Positions 19,079-32,556 are shown, numbered from the stretch's first letter. The stretch is 40,368 nucleotides of DNA from Blattamonas nauphoetae (GCA_033064195.1 JARBJD010000502.1:1-40368), one strand, 5' to 3'. The notes: generated by a model not told the origin, from the sequence alone. Translations and numbers: made by a program.

Positions 19079-19537
19079 CAAACACACCTCATCCACCATC
19101 CCCATTATCACTCAACTCTTTCCAAATCCTTCTCAATCTTCTCCTTCTCCCCTTCTCCAATCACAATCAACTTCCTTTCCATCATATCTTCCATATTTTT
19201 CTCTTTTCTCAAAATCTTTCTCAAAACTTCTGAAAAATCATTCTCTTCATTTCACTTTAATCAATCTCTCATTATTTCTCTGTTTGTGTTTTCCTGACAA
19301 TAATTCTTTGGAAATCTCTTCATCATGTTTCTCTTCTTCTGACACTTCATTTCTATTGGATTCCATTCTGATGCAATGGAAAAAATAATTAAACAAGAAC
19401 AAAACAAGAAAGAATGATGAAGAATTGATTATTGTGGAAGGAAAACAAGAAAGAATTGGATAAAACTGTATATTTTGGAAGAAGACGAAGAGATGAATGA
19501 GAAAAAGGCAAAATATTGGCAAAAAGGAAAAAGAAAA

Positions 19538-19654
19538 AGCTACAGCACTGGGTTTTTCCAGGCAGTCTCCCATCCAAGTACTAACCCAGCGTTAGCCGCT
19601 TAACTTCGGAGGTCTGAAGGGATCCGGTGCTGATGACTAACTATGGCCGTAGCT
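19538..19654 (-). rRNA. 5S rRNA, copy 6
   Basis: Full length; unit to the left is 576 bp. Confidence 0.96.
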
Positions 19655-20113
19655 CAAACACACCTCATCCACCATCCCCATTATCACTCAACTCTTTCCA
19701 AATCCTTCTCAATCTTCTCCTTCTCCCCTTCTCCAATCACAATCAACTTCCTTTCCATCATATCTTCCATATTTTTCTCTTTTCTCAAAATCTTTCTCAA
19801 AACTTCTGAAAAATCATTCTCTTCATTTCACTTTAATCAATCTCTCATTATTTCTCTGTTTGTGTTTTCCTGACAATAATTCTTTGGAAATCTCTTCATC
19901 ATGTTTCTCTTCTTCTGACACTTCATTTCTATTGGATTCCATTCTGATGCAATGGAAAAAATAATTAAACAAGAACAAAACAAGAAAGAATGATGAAGAA
20001 TTGATTATTGTGGAAGGAAAACAAGAAAGAATTGGATAAAACTGTATATTTTGGAAGAAGACGAAGAGATGAATGAGAAAAAGGCAAAATATTGGCAAAA
20101 AGGGAAAAGAAAA

Positions 20114-20230
20114 AGCTACAGCACTGGGTTTTTCCAGGCAGTCTCCCATCCAAGTACTAACCCAGCGTTAGCCGCTTAACTTCGGAGGTCTGAAGGGATC
20201 CGGTGCTGATGACTAACTATGGCCGTAGCT
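20114..20230 (-). rRNA. 5S rRNA, copy 7
   Basis: Full length; downstream flank reads aaaaagggaaaag, a private variant. Confidence 0.96.
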
Positions 20231-20684
20231 CAAACACACCTCATCCACCATCCCCATTATCACTCAACTCTTTCCAAATCCTTCTCAATCTTCTCCTTCT
20301 CCCCTTCTCCAATCACAATCAACTTCCTTTCCATCATATCTTCCATATTTTTCTCTTTCTCAAAATCTTTCTCAAAACTTCTGAAAAATCATTCTCTTCA
20401 TTTCACTTTAATCAATCTCTCATTATTTCTCTGTTTGTGTTTTCCTGACAATAATTCTTTGGAAATCTCTTCATCATGTTTCTCTTCTTCTGACACTTCA
20501 TTTCTATTGGATTCCATTCTGATGCAATGGAAAAATAATTAAACAAGAACAAAACAAGAAAGAATGATGAAGAATTGATTATTGTGGAAGGAAAACAAGA
20601 AAGAATTGGATAAAACTGTATATTTTGGAAGAAGACGAAGAGATGAATGAGAAAAAGGCAAAATATTGGCAAAAGGAAAAGAAA

Positions 20685-20801
20685 AGCTACAGCACTGGGT
20701 TTTTCCAGGCAGTCTCCCATCCAAGTACTAACCCAGCGTTAGCCGCTTAACTTCGGAGGTCTGAAGGGATCCGGTGCTGATGACTAACTATGGCCGTAGC
20801 T
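20685..20801 (-). rRNA. 5S rRNA, copy 8
   Basis: Full length; first copy of the series with the short four-T terminator (gaaaagct on the plus strand). Confidence 0.96.
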
Positions 20802-21256
20802 CAAACACACCTCATCCACCATCCCCATTATCACTCAACTCTTTCCAAATCCTTCTCAATCTTCTCCTTCTCCCCTTCTCCAATCACAATCAACTTCCTT
20901 TCCATCATATCTTCCATATTTTTCTCTTTTCTCAAAATCTTTCTCAAAACTTCTGAAAAATCATTCTCTTCATTTCACTTTAATCAATCTCTCATTATTT
21001 CTCTGTTTGTGTTTTCCTGACAATAATTCTTTGGAAATCTCTTCATCATGTTTCTCTTCTTCTGACACTTCATTTCTATTGGATTCCATTCTGATGCAAT
21101 GGAAAAATAATTAAACAAGAACAAAACAAGAAAGAATGATGAAGAATTGATTATTGTGGAAGGAAAACAAGAAAGAATTGGATAAAACTGTATATTTTGG
21201 AAGAAGACGAAGAGATGAATGAGAAAAAGGCAAAATATTGGCAAAAGGAAAAGAAA

Positions 21257-21373
21257 AGCTACAGCACTGGGTTTTTCCAGGCAGTCTCCCATCCAAGTAC
21301 TAACCCAGCGTTAGCCGCTTAACTTCGGAGGTCTGAAGGGATCCGGTGCTGATGACTAACTATGGCCGTAGCT
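21257..21373 (-). rRNA. 5S rRNA, copy 9
   Basis: Full length; 572-bp unit, four-T terminator. Confidence 0.96.
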
Positions 21374-21829
21374 CAAACACACCTCATCCACCATCCCCAT
21401 TATCACTCAACTCTTTCCAAATCCTTCTCAATCTTCTCCTTCTCCCCTTCTCCAATCACAATCAACTTCCTTTCCATCATATCTTCCATATTTTTCTCTT
21501 TTCTCAAAATCTTTCTCAAAACTTCTGAAAAATCATTCTCTTCATTTCACTTTAATCAATCTCTCATTATTTCTCTGTTTGTGTTTTCCTGACAATAATT
21601 CTTTGGAAATCTCTTCATCATGTTTCTCTTCTTCTGACACTTCATTTCTATTGGATTCCATTCTGATGCAATGGAAAAATAATTAAACAAGAACAAAACA
21701 AGAAAGAATGATGAAGAATTGATTATTGTGGAAGGAAAACAAGAAAGAATTGGATAAAACTGTATATTTTGGAAGAAGACGAAGAGATGAATGAGAAAAA
21801 GGCAAAATATTGGCAAAAGGAAAAGAAAA

Positions 21830-21946
21830 AGCTACAGCACTGGGTTTTTCCAGGCAGTCTCCCATCCAAGTACTAACCCAGCGTTAGCCGCTTAACTTCG
21901 GAGGTCTGAAGGGATCCGGTGCTGATGACTAACTATGGCCGTAGCT
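21830..21946 (-). rRNA. 5S rRNA, copy 10
   Basis: Full length; five-T terminator, 573-bp unit. Confidence 0.96.
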
Positions 21947-22402
21947 CAAACACACCTCATCCACCATCCCCATTATCACTCAACTCTTTCCAAATCCTTC
22001 TCAATCTTCTCCTTCTCCCCTTCTCCAATCACAATCAACTTCCTTTCCATCATATCTTCCATATTTTTCTCTTTTCTCAAAATCTTTCTCAAAACTTCTG
22101 AAAAATCATTCTCTTCATTTCACTTTAATCAATCTCTCATTATTTCTCTGTTTGTGTTTTCCTGACAATAATTCTTTGGAAATCTCTTCATCATGTTTCT
22201 CTTCTTCTGACACTTCATTTCTATTGGATTCCATTCTGATGCAATGGAAAAATAATTAAACAAGAACAAAACAAGAAAGAATGATGAAGAATTGATTATT
22301 GTGGAAGGAAAACAAGAAAGAATTGGATAAAACTGTATATTTTGGAAGAAGACGAAGAGATGAATGAGAAAAAGGCAAAATATTGGCAAAAGGAAAAGAA
22401 AA

Positions 22403-22519
22403 AGCTACAGCACTGGGTTTTTCCAGGCAGTCTCCCATCCAAGTACTAACCCAGCGTTAGCCGCTTAACTTCGGAGGTCTGAAGGGATCCGGTGCTGATG
22501 ACTAACTATGGCCGTAGCT
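22403..22519 (-). rRNA. 5S rRNA, copy 11
   Basis: Full length; five-T terminator, same unit type as copy 10. Confidence 0.96.
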
Positions 22520-22974
22520 CAAACACACCTCATCCACCATCCCCATTATCACTCAACTCTTTCCAAATCCTTCTCAATCTTCTCCTTCTCCCCTTCTCCA
22601 ATCACAATCAACTTCCTTTCCATCATATCTTCCATATTTTTCTCTTTTCTCAAAATCTTTCTCAAAACTTCTGAAAAATCATTCTCTTCATTTCACTTTA
22701 ATCAATCTCTCATTATTTCTCTGTTTGTGTTTTCCTGACAATAATTCTTTGGAAATCTCTTCATCATGTTTCTCTTCTTCTGACACTTCATTTCTATTGG
22801 ATTCCATTCTGATGCAATGGAAAAATAATTAAACAAGAACAAAACAAGAAAGAATGATGAAGAATTGATTATTGTGGAAGGAAAACAAGAAAGAATTGGA
22901 TAAAACTGTATATTTTGGAAGAAGACGAAGAGATGAATGAGAAAAAGGCAAAATATTGGCAAAAGGAAAAGAAA

Positions 22975-23091
22975 AGCTACAGCACTGGGTTTTTCCAGGC
23001 AGTCTCCCATCCAAGTACTAACCCAGCGTTAGCCGCTTAACTTCGGAGGTCTGAAGGGATCCGGTGCTGATGACTAACTATGGCCGTAGCT
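22975..23091 (-). rRNA. 5S rRNA, copy 12
   Basis: Full length; returns to the four-T terminator unit type. Confidence 0.96.
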
Positions 23092-23546
23092 CAAACACAC
23101 CTCATCCACCATCCCCATTATCACTCAACTCTTTCCAAATCCTTCTCAATCTTCTCCTTCTCCCCTTCTCCAATCACAATCAACTTCCTTTCCATCATAT
23201 CTTCCATATTTTTCTCTTTTCTCAAAATCTTTCTCAAAACTTCTGAAAAATCATTCTCTTCATTTCACTTTAATCAATCTCTCATTATTTCTCTGTTTGT
23301 GTTTTCCTGACAATAATTCTTTGGAAATCTCTTCATCATGTTTCTCTTCTTCTGACACTTCATTTCTATTGGATTCCATTCTGATGCAATGGAAAAATAA
23401 TTAAACAAGAACAAAACAAGAAAGAATGATGAAGAATTGATTATTGTGGAAGGAAAACAAGAAAGAATTGGATAAAACTGTATATTTTGGAAGAAGACGA
23501 AGAGATGAATGAGAAAAAGGCAAAATATTGGCAAAAGGAAAAGAAA

Positions 23547-23663
23547 AGCTACAGCACTGGGTTTTTCCAGGCAGTCTCCCATCCAAGTACTAACCCAGCG
23601 TTAGCCGCTTAACTTCGGAGGTCTGAAGGGATCCGGTGCTGATGACTAACTATGGCCGTAGCT
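23547..23663 (-). rRNA. 5S rRNA, copy 13
   Basis: Full length; 572-bp unit with no visible difference from copy 12. Confidence 0.96.
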
Positions 23664-24118
23664 CAAACACACCTCATCCACCATCCCCATTATCACTCAA
23701 CTCTTTCCAAATCCTTCTCAATCTTCTCCTTCTCCCCTTCTCCAATCACAATCAACTTCCTTTCCATCATATCTTCCATATTTTTCTCTTTTCTCAAAAT
23801 CTTTCTCAAAACTTCTGAAAAATCATTCTCTTCATTTCACTTTAATCAATCTCTCATTATTTCTCTGTTTGTGTTTTCCTGACAATAATTCTTTGGAAAT
23901 CTCTTCATCATGTTTCTCTTCTTCTGACACTTCATTTCTATTGGATTCCATTCTGATGCAATGGAAAAATAATTAAACAAGAACAAAACAAGAAAGAATG
24001 ATGAAGAATTGATTATTGTGGAAGGAAAACAAGAAAGAATTGGATAAAACTGTATATTTTGGAAGAAGACGAAGAGATGAATGAGAAAAAGGCAAAATAT
24101 TGGCAAAAGGAAAAGAAA

Positions 24119-24235
24119 AGCTACAGCACTGGGTTTTTCCAGGCAGTCTCCCATCCAAGTACTAACCCAGCGTTAGCCGCTTAACTTCGGAGGTCTGAAG
24201 GGATCCGGTGCTGATGACTAACTATGGCCGTAGCT
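24119..24235 (-). rRNA. 5S rRNA, copy 14
   Basis: Full length; 572-bp unit like copies 12 and 13. Confidence 0.96.
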
Positions 24236-24691
24236 CAAACACACCTCATCCACCATCCCCATTATCACTCAACTCTTTCCAAATCCTTCTCAATCTTCTC
24301 CTTCTCCCCTTCTCCAATCACAATCAACTTCCTTTCCATCATATCTTCCATATTTTTCTCTTTTCTCAAAATCTTTCTCAAAACTTCTGAAAAATCATTC
24401 TCTTCATTTCACTTTAATCAATCTCTCATTATTTCTCTGTTTGTGTTTTCCTGACAATAATTCTTTGGAAATCTCTTCATCATGTTTCTCTTCTTCTGAC
24501 ACTTCATTTCTATTGGATTCCATTCTGATGCAATGGAAAAATAATTAAACAAGAACAAAACAAGAAAGAATGATGAAGAATTGATTATTGTGGAAGGAAA
24601 ACAAGAAAGAATTGGATAAAACTGTATATTTTGGAAGAAGACGAAGAGATGAATGAGAAAAAGGCAAAATATTGGCAAAAGGAAAAGAAAA

Positions 24692-24808
24692 AGCTACAGC
24701 ACTGGGTTTTTCCAGGCAGTCTCCCATCCAAGTACTAACCCAGCGTTAGCCGCTTAACTTCGGAGGTCTGAAGGGATCCGGTGCTGATGACTAACTATGG
24801 CCGTAGCT
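24692..24808 (-). rRNA. 5S rRNA, copy 15
   Basis: Full length. The spacer to its right (upstream of this gene) lacks about 173 bp near 24970. Confidence 0.96.
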
Positions 24809-25090
24809 CAAACACACCTCATCCACCATCCCCATTATCACTCAACTCTTTCCAAATCCTTCTCAATCTTCTCCTTCTCCCCTTCTCCAATCACAATCAA
24901 CTTCCTTTCCATCATATCTTCCATATTTTTCTCTTTTCTCAAAATCTTTCTCAAAACTTCTGAAAAATCATGATGAAGAATTGATTATTGTGGAAGGAAA
25001 ACAAGAAAGAATTGGATAAAACTGTATATTTTGGAAGAAGACGAAGAGATGAATGAGAAAAAGGCAAAATATTGGCAAAAGGAAAAGAAA

Positions 25091-25207
25091 AGCTACAGCA
25101 CTGGGTTTTTCCAGGCAGTCTCCCATCCAAGTACTAACCCAGCGTTAGCCGCTTAACTTCGGAGGTCTGAAGGGATCCGGTGCTGATGACTAACTATGGC
25201 CGTAGCT
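25091..25207 (-). rRNA. 5S rRNA, copy 16
   Basis: Full length; only 399 bp from copy 15 because of the spacer deletion downstream of this gene. Confidence 0.96.
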
Positions 25208-25662
25208 CAAACACACCTCATCCACCATCCCCATTATCACTCAACTCTTTCCAAATCCTTCTCAATCTTCTCCTTCTCCCCTTCTCCAATCACAATCAAC
25301 TTCCTTTCCATCATATCTTCCATATTTTTCTCTTTTCTCAAAATCTTTCTCAAAACTTCTGAAAAATCATTCTCTTCATTTCACTTTAATCAATCTCTCA
25401 TTATTTCTCTGTTTGTGTTTTCCTGACAATAATTCTTTGGAAATCTCTTCATCATGTTTCTCTTCTTCTGACACTTCATTTCTATTGGATTCCATTCTGA
25501 TGCAATGGAAAAATAATTAAACAAGAACAAAACAAGAAAGAATGATGAAGAATTGATTATTGTGGAAGGAAAACAAGAAAGAATTGGATAAAACTGTATA
25601 TTTTGGAAGAAGACGAAGAGATGAATGAGAAAAAGGCAAAATATTGGCAAAAGGAAAAGAAA

Positions 25663-25779
25663 AGCTACAGCACTGGGTTTTTCCAGGCAGTCTCCCATCC
25701 AAGTACTAACCCAGCGTTAGCCGCTTAACTTCGGAGGTCTGAAGGGATCCGGTGCTGATGACTAACTATGGCCGTAGCT
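25663..25779 (-). rRNA. 5S rRNA, copy 17
   Basis: Full length; the upstream spacer has one T fewer in tctctttctc. Confidence 0.96.
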
Positions 25780-26236
25780 CAAACACACCTCATCCACCAT
25801 CCCCATTATCACTCAACTCTTTCCAAATCCTTCTCAATCTTCTCCTTCTCCCCTTCTCCAATCACAATCAACTTCCTTTCCATCATATCTTCCATATTTT
25901 TCTCTTTCTCAAAATCTTTCTCAAAACTTCTGAAAAATCATTCTCTTCATTTCACTTTAATCAATCTCTCATTATTTCTCTGTTTGTGTTTTCCTGACAA
26001 TAATTCTTTGGAAATCTCTTCATCATGTTTCTCTTCTTCTGACACTTCATTTCTATTGGATTCCATTCTGATGCAATGGAAAAATAATTAAACAAGAACA
26101 AAACAAGAAAGAATGATGAAGAATTGATTATTGTGGAAGGAAAACAAGAAAGAATTGGATAAAACTGTATATTTTGGAAGAAGACGAAGAGATGAATGAG
26201 AAAAAGGCAAAATATTGGCAAAAAGGAAAAAGAAAA

Positions 26237-26353
26237 AGCTACAGCACTGGGTTTTTCCAGGCAGTCTCCCATCCAAGTACTAACCCAGCGTTAGCCGCTT
26301 AACTTCGGAGGTCTGAAGGGATCCGGTGCTGATGACTAACTATGGCCGTAGCT
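26237..26353 (-). rRNA. 5S rRNA, copy 18
   Basis: Full length; downstream flank of the longer A/G type seen around copies 3-6. Confidence 0.96.
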
Positions 26354-26812
26354 CAAACACACCTCATCCACCATCCCCATTATCACTCAACTCTTTCCAA
26401 ATCCTTCTCAATCTTCTCCTTCTCCCCTTCTCCAATCACAATCAACTTCCTTTCCATCATATCTTCCATATTTTTCTCTTTTCTCAAAATCTTTCTCAAA
26501 ACTTCTGAAAAATCATTCTCTTCATTTCACTTTAATCAATCTCTCATTATTTCTCTGTTTGTGTTTTCCTGACAATAATTCTTTGGAAATCTCTTCATCA
26601 TGTTTCTCTTCTTCTGACACTTCATTTCTATTGGATTCCATTCTGATGCAATGGAAAAAATAATTAAACAAGAACAAAACAAGAAAGAATGATGAAGAAT
26701 TGATTATTGTGGAAGGAAAACAAGAAAGAATTGGATAAAACTGTATATTTTGGAAGAAGACGAAGAGATGAATGAGAAAAAGGCAAAATATTGGCAAAAA
26801 GGAAAAAGAAAA

Positions 26813-26929
26813 AGCTACAGCACTGGGTTTTTCCAGGCAGTCTCCCATCCAAGTACTAACCCAGCGTTAGCCGCTTAACTTCGGAGGTCTGAAGGGATCC
26901 GGTGCTGATGACTAACTATGGCCGTAGCT
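26813..26929 (-). rRNA. 5S rRNA, copy 19
   Basis: Full length; the upstream spacer has an extra C (atttccacttt). Confidence 0.96.
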
Positions 26930-27385
26930 CAAACACACCTCATCCACCATCCCCATTATCACTCAACTCTTTCCAAATCCTTCTCAATCTTCTCCTTCTC
27001 CCCTTCTCCAATCACAATCAACTTCCTTTCCATCATATCTTCCATATTTTTCTCTTTTCTCAAAATCTTTCTCAAAACTTCTGAAAAATCATTCTCTTCA
27101 TTTCCACTTTAATCAATCTCTCATTATTTCTCTGTTTGTGTTTTCCTGACAATAATTCTTTGGAAATCTCTTCATCATGTTTCTCTTCTTCTGACACTTC
27201 ATTTCTATTGGATTCCATTCTGATGCAATGGAAAAATAATTAAACAAGAACAAAACAAGAAAGAATGATGAAGAATTGATTATTGTGGAAGGAAAACAAG
27301 AAAGAATTGGATAAAACTGTATATTTTGGAAGAAGACGAAGAGATGAATGAGAAAAAGGCAAAATATTGGCAAAAGGAAAAGAAA

Positions 27386-27502
27386 AGCTACAGCACTGGG
27401 TTTTTCCAGGCAGTCTCCCATCCAAGTACTAACCCAGCGTTAGCCGCTTAACTTCGGAGGTCTGAAGGGATCCGGTGCTGATGACTAACTATGGCCGTAG
27501 CT
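27386..27502 (-). rRNA. 5S rRNA, copy 20
   Basis: Full length; the upstream spacer has a variant tttctcctcaaaac stretch. Confidence 0.96.
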
Positions 27503-27959
27503 CAAACACACCTCATCCACCATCCCCATTATCACTCAACTCTTTCCAAATCCTTCTCAATCTTCTCCTTCTCCCCTTCTCCAATCACAATCAACTTCCT
27601 TTCCATCATATCTTCCATATTTTTCTCTTTCTCAAAATCTTTCTCCTCAAAACTTCTGAAAAATCATTCTCTTCATTTCACTTTAATCAATCTCTCATTA
27701 TTTCTCTGTTTGTGTTTTCCTGACAATAATTCTTTGGAAATCTCTTCATCATGTTTCTCTTCTTCTGACACTTCATTTCTATTGGATTCCATTCTGATGC
27801 AATGGAAAAATAATTAAACAAGAACAAAACAAGAAAGAATGATGAAGAATTGATTATTGTGGAAGGAAAACAAGAAAGAATTGGATAAAACTGTATATTT
27901 TGGAAGAAGACGAAGAGATGAATGAGAAAAAGGCAAAATATTGGCAAAAGGAAAAGAAA

Positions 27960-28076
27960 AGCTACAGCACTGGGTTTTTCCAGGCAGTCTCCCATCCAAG
28001 TACTAACCCAGCGTTAGCCGCTTAACTTCGGAGGTCTGAAGGGATCCGGTGCTGATGACTAACTATGGCCGTAGCT
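27960..28076 (-). rRNA. 5S rRNA, copy 21
   Basis: Full length; four-T terminator. Confidence 0.96.
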
Positions 28077-28532
28077 CAAACACACCTCATCCACCATCCC
28101 CATTATCACTCAACTCTTTCCAAATCCTTCTCAATCTTCTCCTTCTCCCCTTCTCCAATCACAATCAACTTCCTTTCCATCATATCTTCCATATTTTTCT
28201 CTTTTCTCAAAATCTTTCTCAAAACTTCTGAAAAATCATTCTCTTCATTTCACTTTAATCAATCTCTCATTATTTCTCTGTTTGTGTTTTCCTGACAATA
28301 ATTCTTTGGAAATCTCTTCATCATGTTTCTCTTCTTCTGACACTTCATTTCTATTGGATTCCATTCTGATGCAATGGAAAAAATAATTAAACAAGAACAA
28401 AACAAGAAAGAATGATGAAGAATTGATTATTGTGGAAGGAAAACAAGAAAGAATTGGATAAAACTGTATATTTTGGAAGAAGACGAAGAGATGAATGAGA
28501 AAAAGGCAAAATATTGGCAAAAGGAAAAGAAA

Positions 28533-28649
28533 AGCTACAGCACTGGGTTTTTCCAGGCAGTCTCCCATCCAAGTACTAACCCAGCGTTAGCCGCTTAACT
28601 TCGGAGGTCTGAAGGGATCCGGTGCTGATGACTAACTATGGCCGTAGCT
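28533..28649 (-). rRNA. 5S rRNA, copy 22
   Basis: Full length. The upstream spacer lacks about 98 bp near 28738, giving a 474-bp unit. Confidence 0.96.
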
Positions 28650-29006
28650 CAAACACACCTCATCCACCATCCCCATTATCACTCAACTCTTTCCAAATCC
28701 TTCTCAATCTTCTCCTTCTCCCCTTCTCCAATCACAATCCTCATTATTTCTCTGTTTGTGTTTTCCTGACAATAATTCTTTGGAAATCTCTTCATCATGT
28801 TTCTCTTCTTCTGACACTTCATTTCTATTGGATTCCATTCTGATGCAATGGAAAAAATAATTAAACAAGAACAAAACAAGAAAGAATGATGAAGAATTGA
28901 TTATTGTGGAAGGAAAACAAGAAAGAATTGGATAAAACTGTATATTTTGGAAGAAGACGAAGAGATGAATGAGAAAAAGGCAAAATATTGGCAAAAGGAA
29001 AAGAAA

Positions 29007-29123
29007 AGCTACAGCACTGGGTTTTTCCAGGCAGTCTCCCATCCAAGTACTAACCCAGCGTTAGCCGCTTAACTTCGGAGGTCTGAAGGGATCCGGTGCT
29101 GATGACTAACTATGGCCGTAGCT
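29007..29123 (-). rRNA. 5S rRNA, copy 23
   Basis: Full length; its own upstream region is normal. Confidence 0.96.
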
Positions 29124-29578
29124 CAAACACACCTCATCCACCATCCCCATTATCACTCAACTCTTTCCAAATCCTTCTCAATCTTCTCCTTCTCCCCTTC
29201 TCCAATCACAATCAACTTCCTTTCCATCATATCTTCCATATTTTTCTCTTTTCTCAAAATCTTTCTCAAAACTTCTGAAAAATCATTCTCTTCATTTCAC
29301 TTTAATCAATCTCTCATTATTTCTCTGTTTGTGTTTTCCTGACAATAATTCTTTGGAAATCTCTTCATCATGTTTCTCTTCTTCTGACACTTCATTTCTA
29401 TTGGATTCCATTCTGATGCAATGGAAAAATAATTAAACAAGAACAAAACAAGAAAGAATGATGAAGAATTGATTATTGTGGAAGGAAAACAAGAAAGAAT
29501 TGGATAAAACTGTATATTTTGGAAGAAGACGAAGAGATGAATGAGAAAAAGGCAAAATATTGGCAAAAGGAAAAGAAA

Positions 29579-29695
29579 AGCTACAGCACTGGGTTTTTCC
29601 AGGCAGTCTCCCATCCAAGTACTAACCCAGCGTTAGCCGCTTAACTTCGGAGGTCTGAAGGGATCCGGTGCTGATGACTAACTATGGCCGTAGCT
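29579..29695 (-). rRNA. 5S rRNA, copy 24
   Basis: Full length; the upstream spacer has the short aaaatcttctcaaaac variant, shared with copy 25. Confidence 0.96.
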
Positions 29696-30149
29696 CAAAC
29701 ACACCTCATCCACCATCCCCATTATCACTCAACTCTTTCCAAATCCTTCTCAATCTTCTCCTTCTCCCCTTCTCCAATCACAATCAACTTCCTTTCCATC
29801 ATATCTTCCATATTTTTCTCTTTTCTCAAAATCTTCTCAAAACTTCTGAAAAATCATTCTCTTCATTTCACTTTAATCAATCTCTCATTATTTCTCTGTT
29901 TGTGTTTTCCTGACAATAATTCTTTGGAAATCTCTTCATCATGTTTCTCTTCTTCTGACACTTCATTTCTATTGGATTCCATTCTGATGCAATGGAAAAA
30001 TAATTAAACAAGAACAAAACAAGAAAGAATGATGAAGAATTGATTATTGTGGAAGGAAAACAAGAAAGAATTGGATAAAACTGTATATTTTGGAAGAAGA
30101 CGAAGAGATGAATGAGAAAAAGGCAAAATATTGGCAAAAGGAAAAGAAA

Positions 30150-30266
30150 AGCTACAGCACTGGGTTTTTCCAGGCAGTCTCCCATCCAAGTACTAACCCA
30201 GCGTTAGCCGCTTAACTTCGGAGGTCTGAAGGGATCCGGTGCTGATGACTAACTATGGCCGTAGCT
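30150..30266 (-). rRNA. 5S rRNA, copy 25
   Basis: Full length; shares its spacer variant with copy 24, a sign of local duplication. Confidence 0.96.
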
Positions 30267-30721
30267 CAAACACACCTCATCCACCATCCCCATTATCACT
30301 CAACTCTTTCCAAATCCTTCTCAATCTTCTCCTTCTCCCCTTCTCCAATCACAATCAACTTCCTTTCCATCATATCTTCCATATTTTTCTCTTTTCTCAA
30401 AATCTTCTCAAAACTTCTGAAAAATCATTCTCTTCATTTCACTTTAATCAATCTCTCATTATTTCTCTGTTTGTGTTTTCCTGACAATAATTCTTTGGAA
30501 ATCTCTTCATCATGTTTCTCTTCTTCTGACACTTCATTTCTATTGGATTCCATTCTGATGCAATGGAAAAAATAATTAAACAAGAACAAAACAAGAAAGA
30601 ATGATGAAGAATTGATTATTGTGGAAGGAAAACAAGAAAGAATTGGATAAAACTGTATATTTTGGAAGAAGACGAAGAGATGAATGAGAAAAAGGCAAAA
30701 TATTGGCAAAAGGAAAAGAAA

Positions 30722-30838
30722 AGCTACAGCACTGGGTTTTTCCAGGCAGTCTCCCATCCAAGTACTAACCCAGCGTTAGCCGCTTAACTTCGGAGGTCTG
30801 AAGGGATCCGGTGCTGATGACTAACTATGGCCGTAGCT
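30722..30838 (-). rRNA. 5S rRNA, copy 26
   Basis: Full length; standard spacer. Confidence 0.96.
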
Positions 30839-31293
30839 CAAACACACCTCATCCACCATCCCCATTATCACTCAACTCTTTCCAAATCCTTCTCAATCTT
30901 CTCCTTCTCCCCTTCTCCAATCACAATCAACTTCCTTTCCATCATATCTTCCATATTTTTCTCTTTTCTCAAAATCTTTCTCAAAACTTCTGAAAAATCA
31001 TTCTCTTCATTTCACTTTAATCAATCTCTCATTATTTCTCTGTTTGTGTTTTCCTGACAATAATTCTTTGGAAATCTCTTCATCATGTTTCTCTTCTTCT
31101 GACACTTCATTTCTATTGGATTCCATTCTGATGCAATGGAAAAATAATTAAACAAGAACAAAACAAGAAAGAATGATGAAGAATTGATTATTGTGGAAGG
31201 AAAACAAGAAAGAATTGGATAAAACTGTATATTTTGGAAGAAGACGAAGAGATGAATGAGAAAAAGGCAAAATATTGGCAAAAGGAAAAGAAA

Positions 31294-31410
31294 AGCTACA
31301 GCACTGGGTTTTTCCAGGCAGTCTCCCATCCAAGTACTAACCCAGCGTTAGCCGCTTAACTTCGGAGGTCTGAAGGGATCCGGTGCTGATGACTAACTAT
31401 GGCCGTAGCT
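31294..31410 (-). rRNA. 5S rRNA, copy 27
   Basis: Full length; the upstream spacer carries tttcctcaaaac, shared with copy 28. Confidence 0.96.
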
Positions 31411-31867
31411 CAAACACACCTCATCCACCATCCCCATTATCACTCAACTCTTTCCAAATCCTTCTCAATCTTCTCCTTCTCCCCTTCTCCAATCACAATC
31501 AACTTCCTTTCCATCATATCTTCCATATTTTTCTCTTTTCTCAAAATCTTTCCTCAAAACTTCTGAAAAATCATTCTCTTCATTTCACTTTAATCAATCT
31601 CTCATTATTTCTCTGTTTGTGTTTTCCTGACAATAATTCTTTGGAAATCTCTTCATCATGTTTCTCTTCTTCTGACACTTCATTTCTATTGGATTCCATT
31701 CTGATGCAATGGAAAAATAATTAAACAAGAACAAAACAAGAAAGAATGATGAAGAATTGATTATTGTGGAAGGAAAACAAGAAAGAATTGGATAAAACTG
31801 TATATTTTGGAAGAAGACGAAGAGATGAATGAGAAAAAGGCAAAATATTGGCAAAAGGAAAAAGAAA

Positions 31868-31983
31868 AGCTACAGCACTGGGTTTTTCCAGGCAGTCTCC
31901 CATCCAAGTACTAACCCAGCGTTAGCCGCTTAACTTCGAGGTCTGAAGGGATCCGGTGCTGATGACTAACTATGGCCGTAGCT
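31868..31983 (-). rRNA. 5S rRNA, copy 28 (one-base variant)
   Basis: 116 nt: one base missing in the middle of the gene (ACCTCGAAG in place of ACCTCCGAAG). This lies just before the box A-like segment, so folding of that arm may be affected. Confidence 0.9.
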
Positions 31984-32440
31984 CAAACACACCTCATCCA
32001 CCATCCCCATTATCACTCAACTCTTTCCAAATCCTTCTCAATCTTCTCCTTCTCCCCTTCTCCAATCACAATCAACTTCCTTTCCATCATATCTTCCATA
32101 TTTTTCTCTTTTCTCAAAATCTTTCCTCAAAACTTCTGAAAAATCATTCTCTTCATTTCACTTTAATCAATCTCTCATTATTTCTCTGTTTGTGTTTTCC
32201 TGACAATAATTCTTTGGAAATCTCTTCATCATGTTTCTCTTCTTCTGACACTTCATTTCTATTGGATTCCATTCTGATGCAATGGAAAAATAATTAAACA
32301 AGAACAAAACAAGAAAGAATGATGAAGAATTGATTATTGTGGAAGGAAAACAAGAAAGAATTGGATAAAACTGTATATTTTGGAAGAAGACGAAGAGATG
32401 AATGAGAAAAAGGCAAAATATTGGCAAAAGGAAAATGAAA

Positions 32441-32556
32441 AGCTACAGCACTGGGTTTTTCCAGGCAGTCTCCCATCCAAGTACTAACCCAGCGTTAGCC
32501 GCTTAACTTCGAGGTCTGAAGGGATCCGGTGCTGATGACTAACTATGGCCGTAGCT
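32441..32556 (-). rRNA. 5S rRNA, copy 29 (one-base variant)
   Basis: 116 nt with the same one-base loss as copy 28, so the two share a recent ancestor. Confidence 0.9.
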
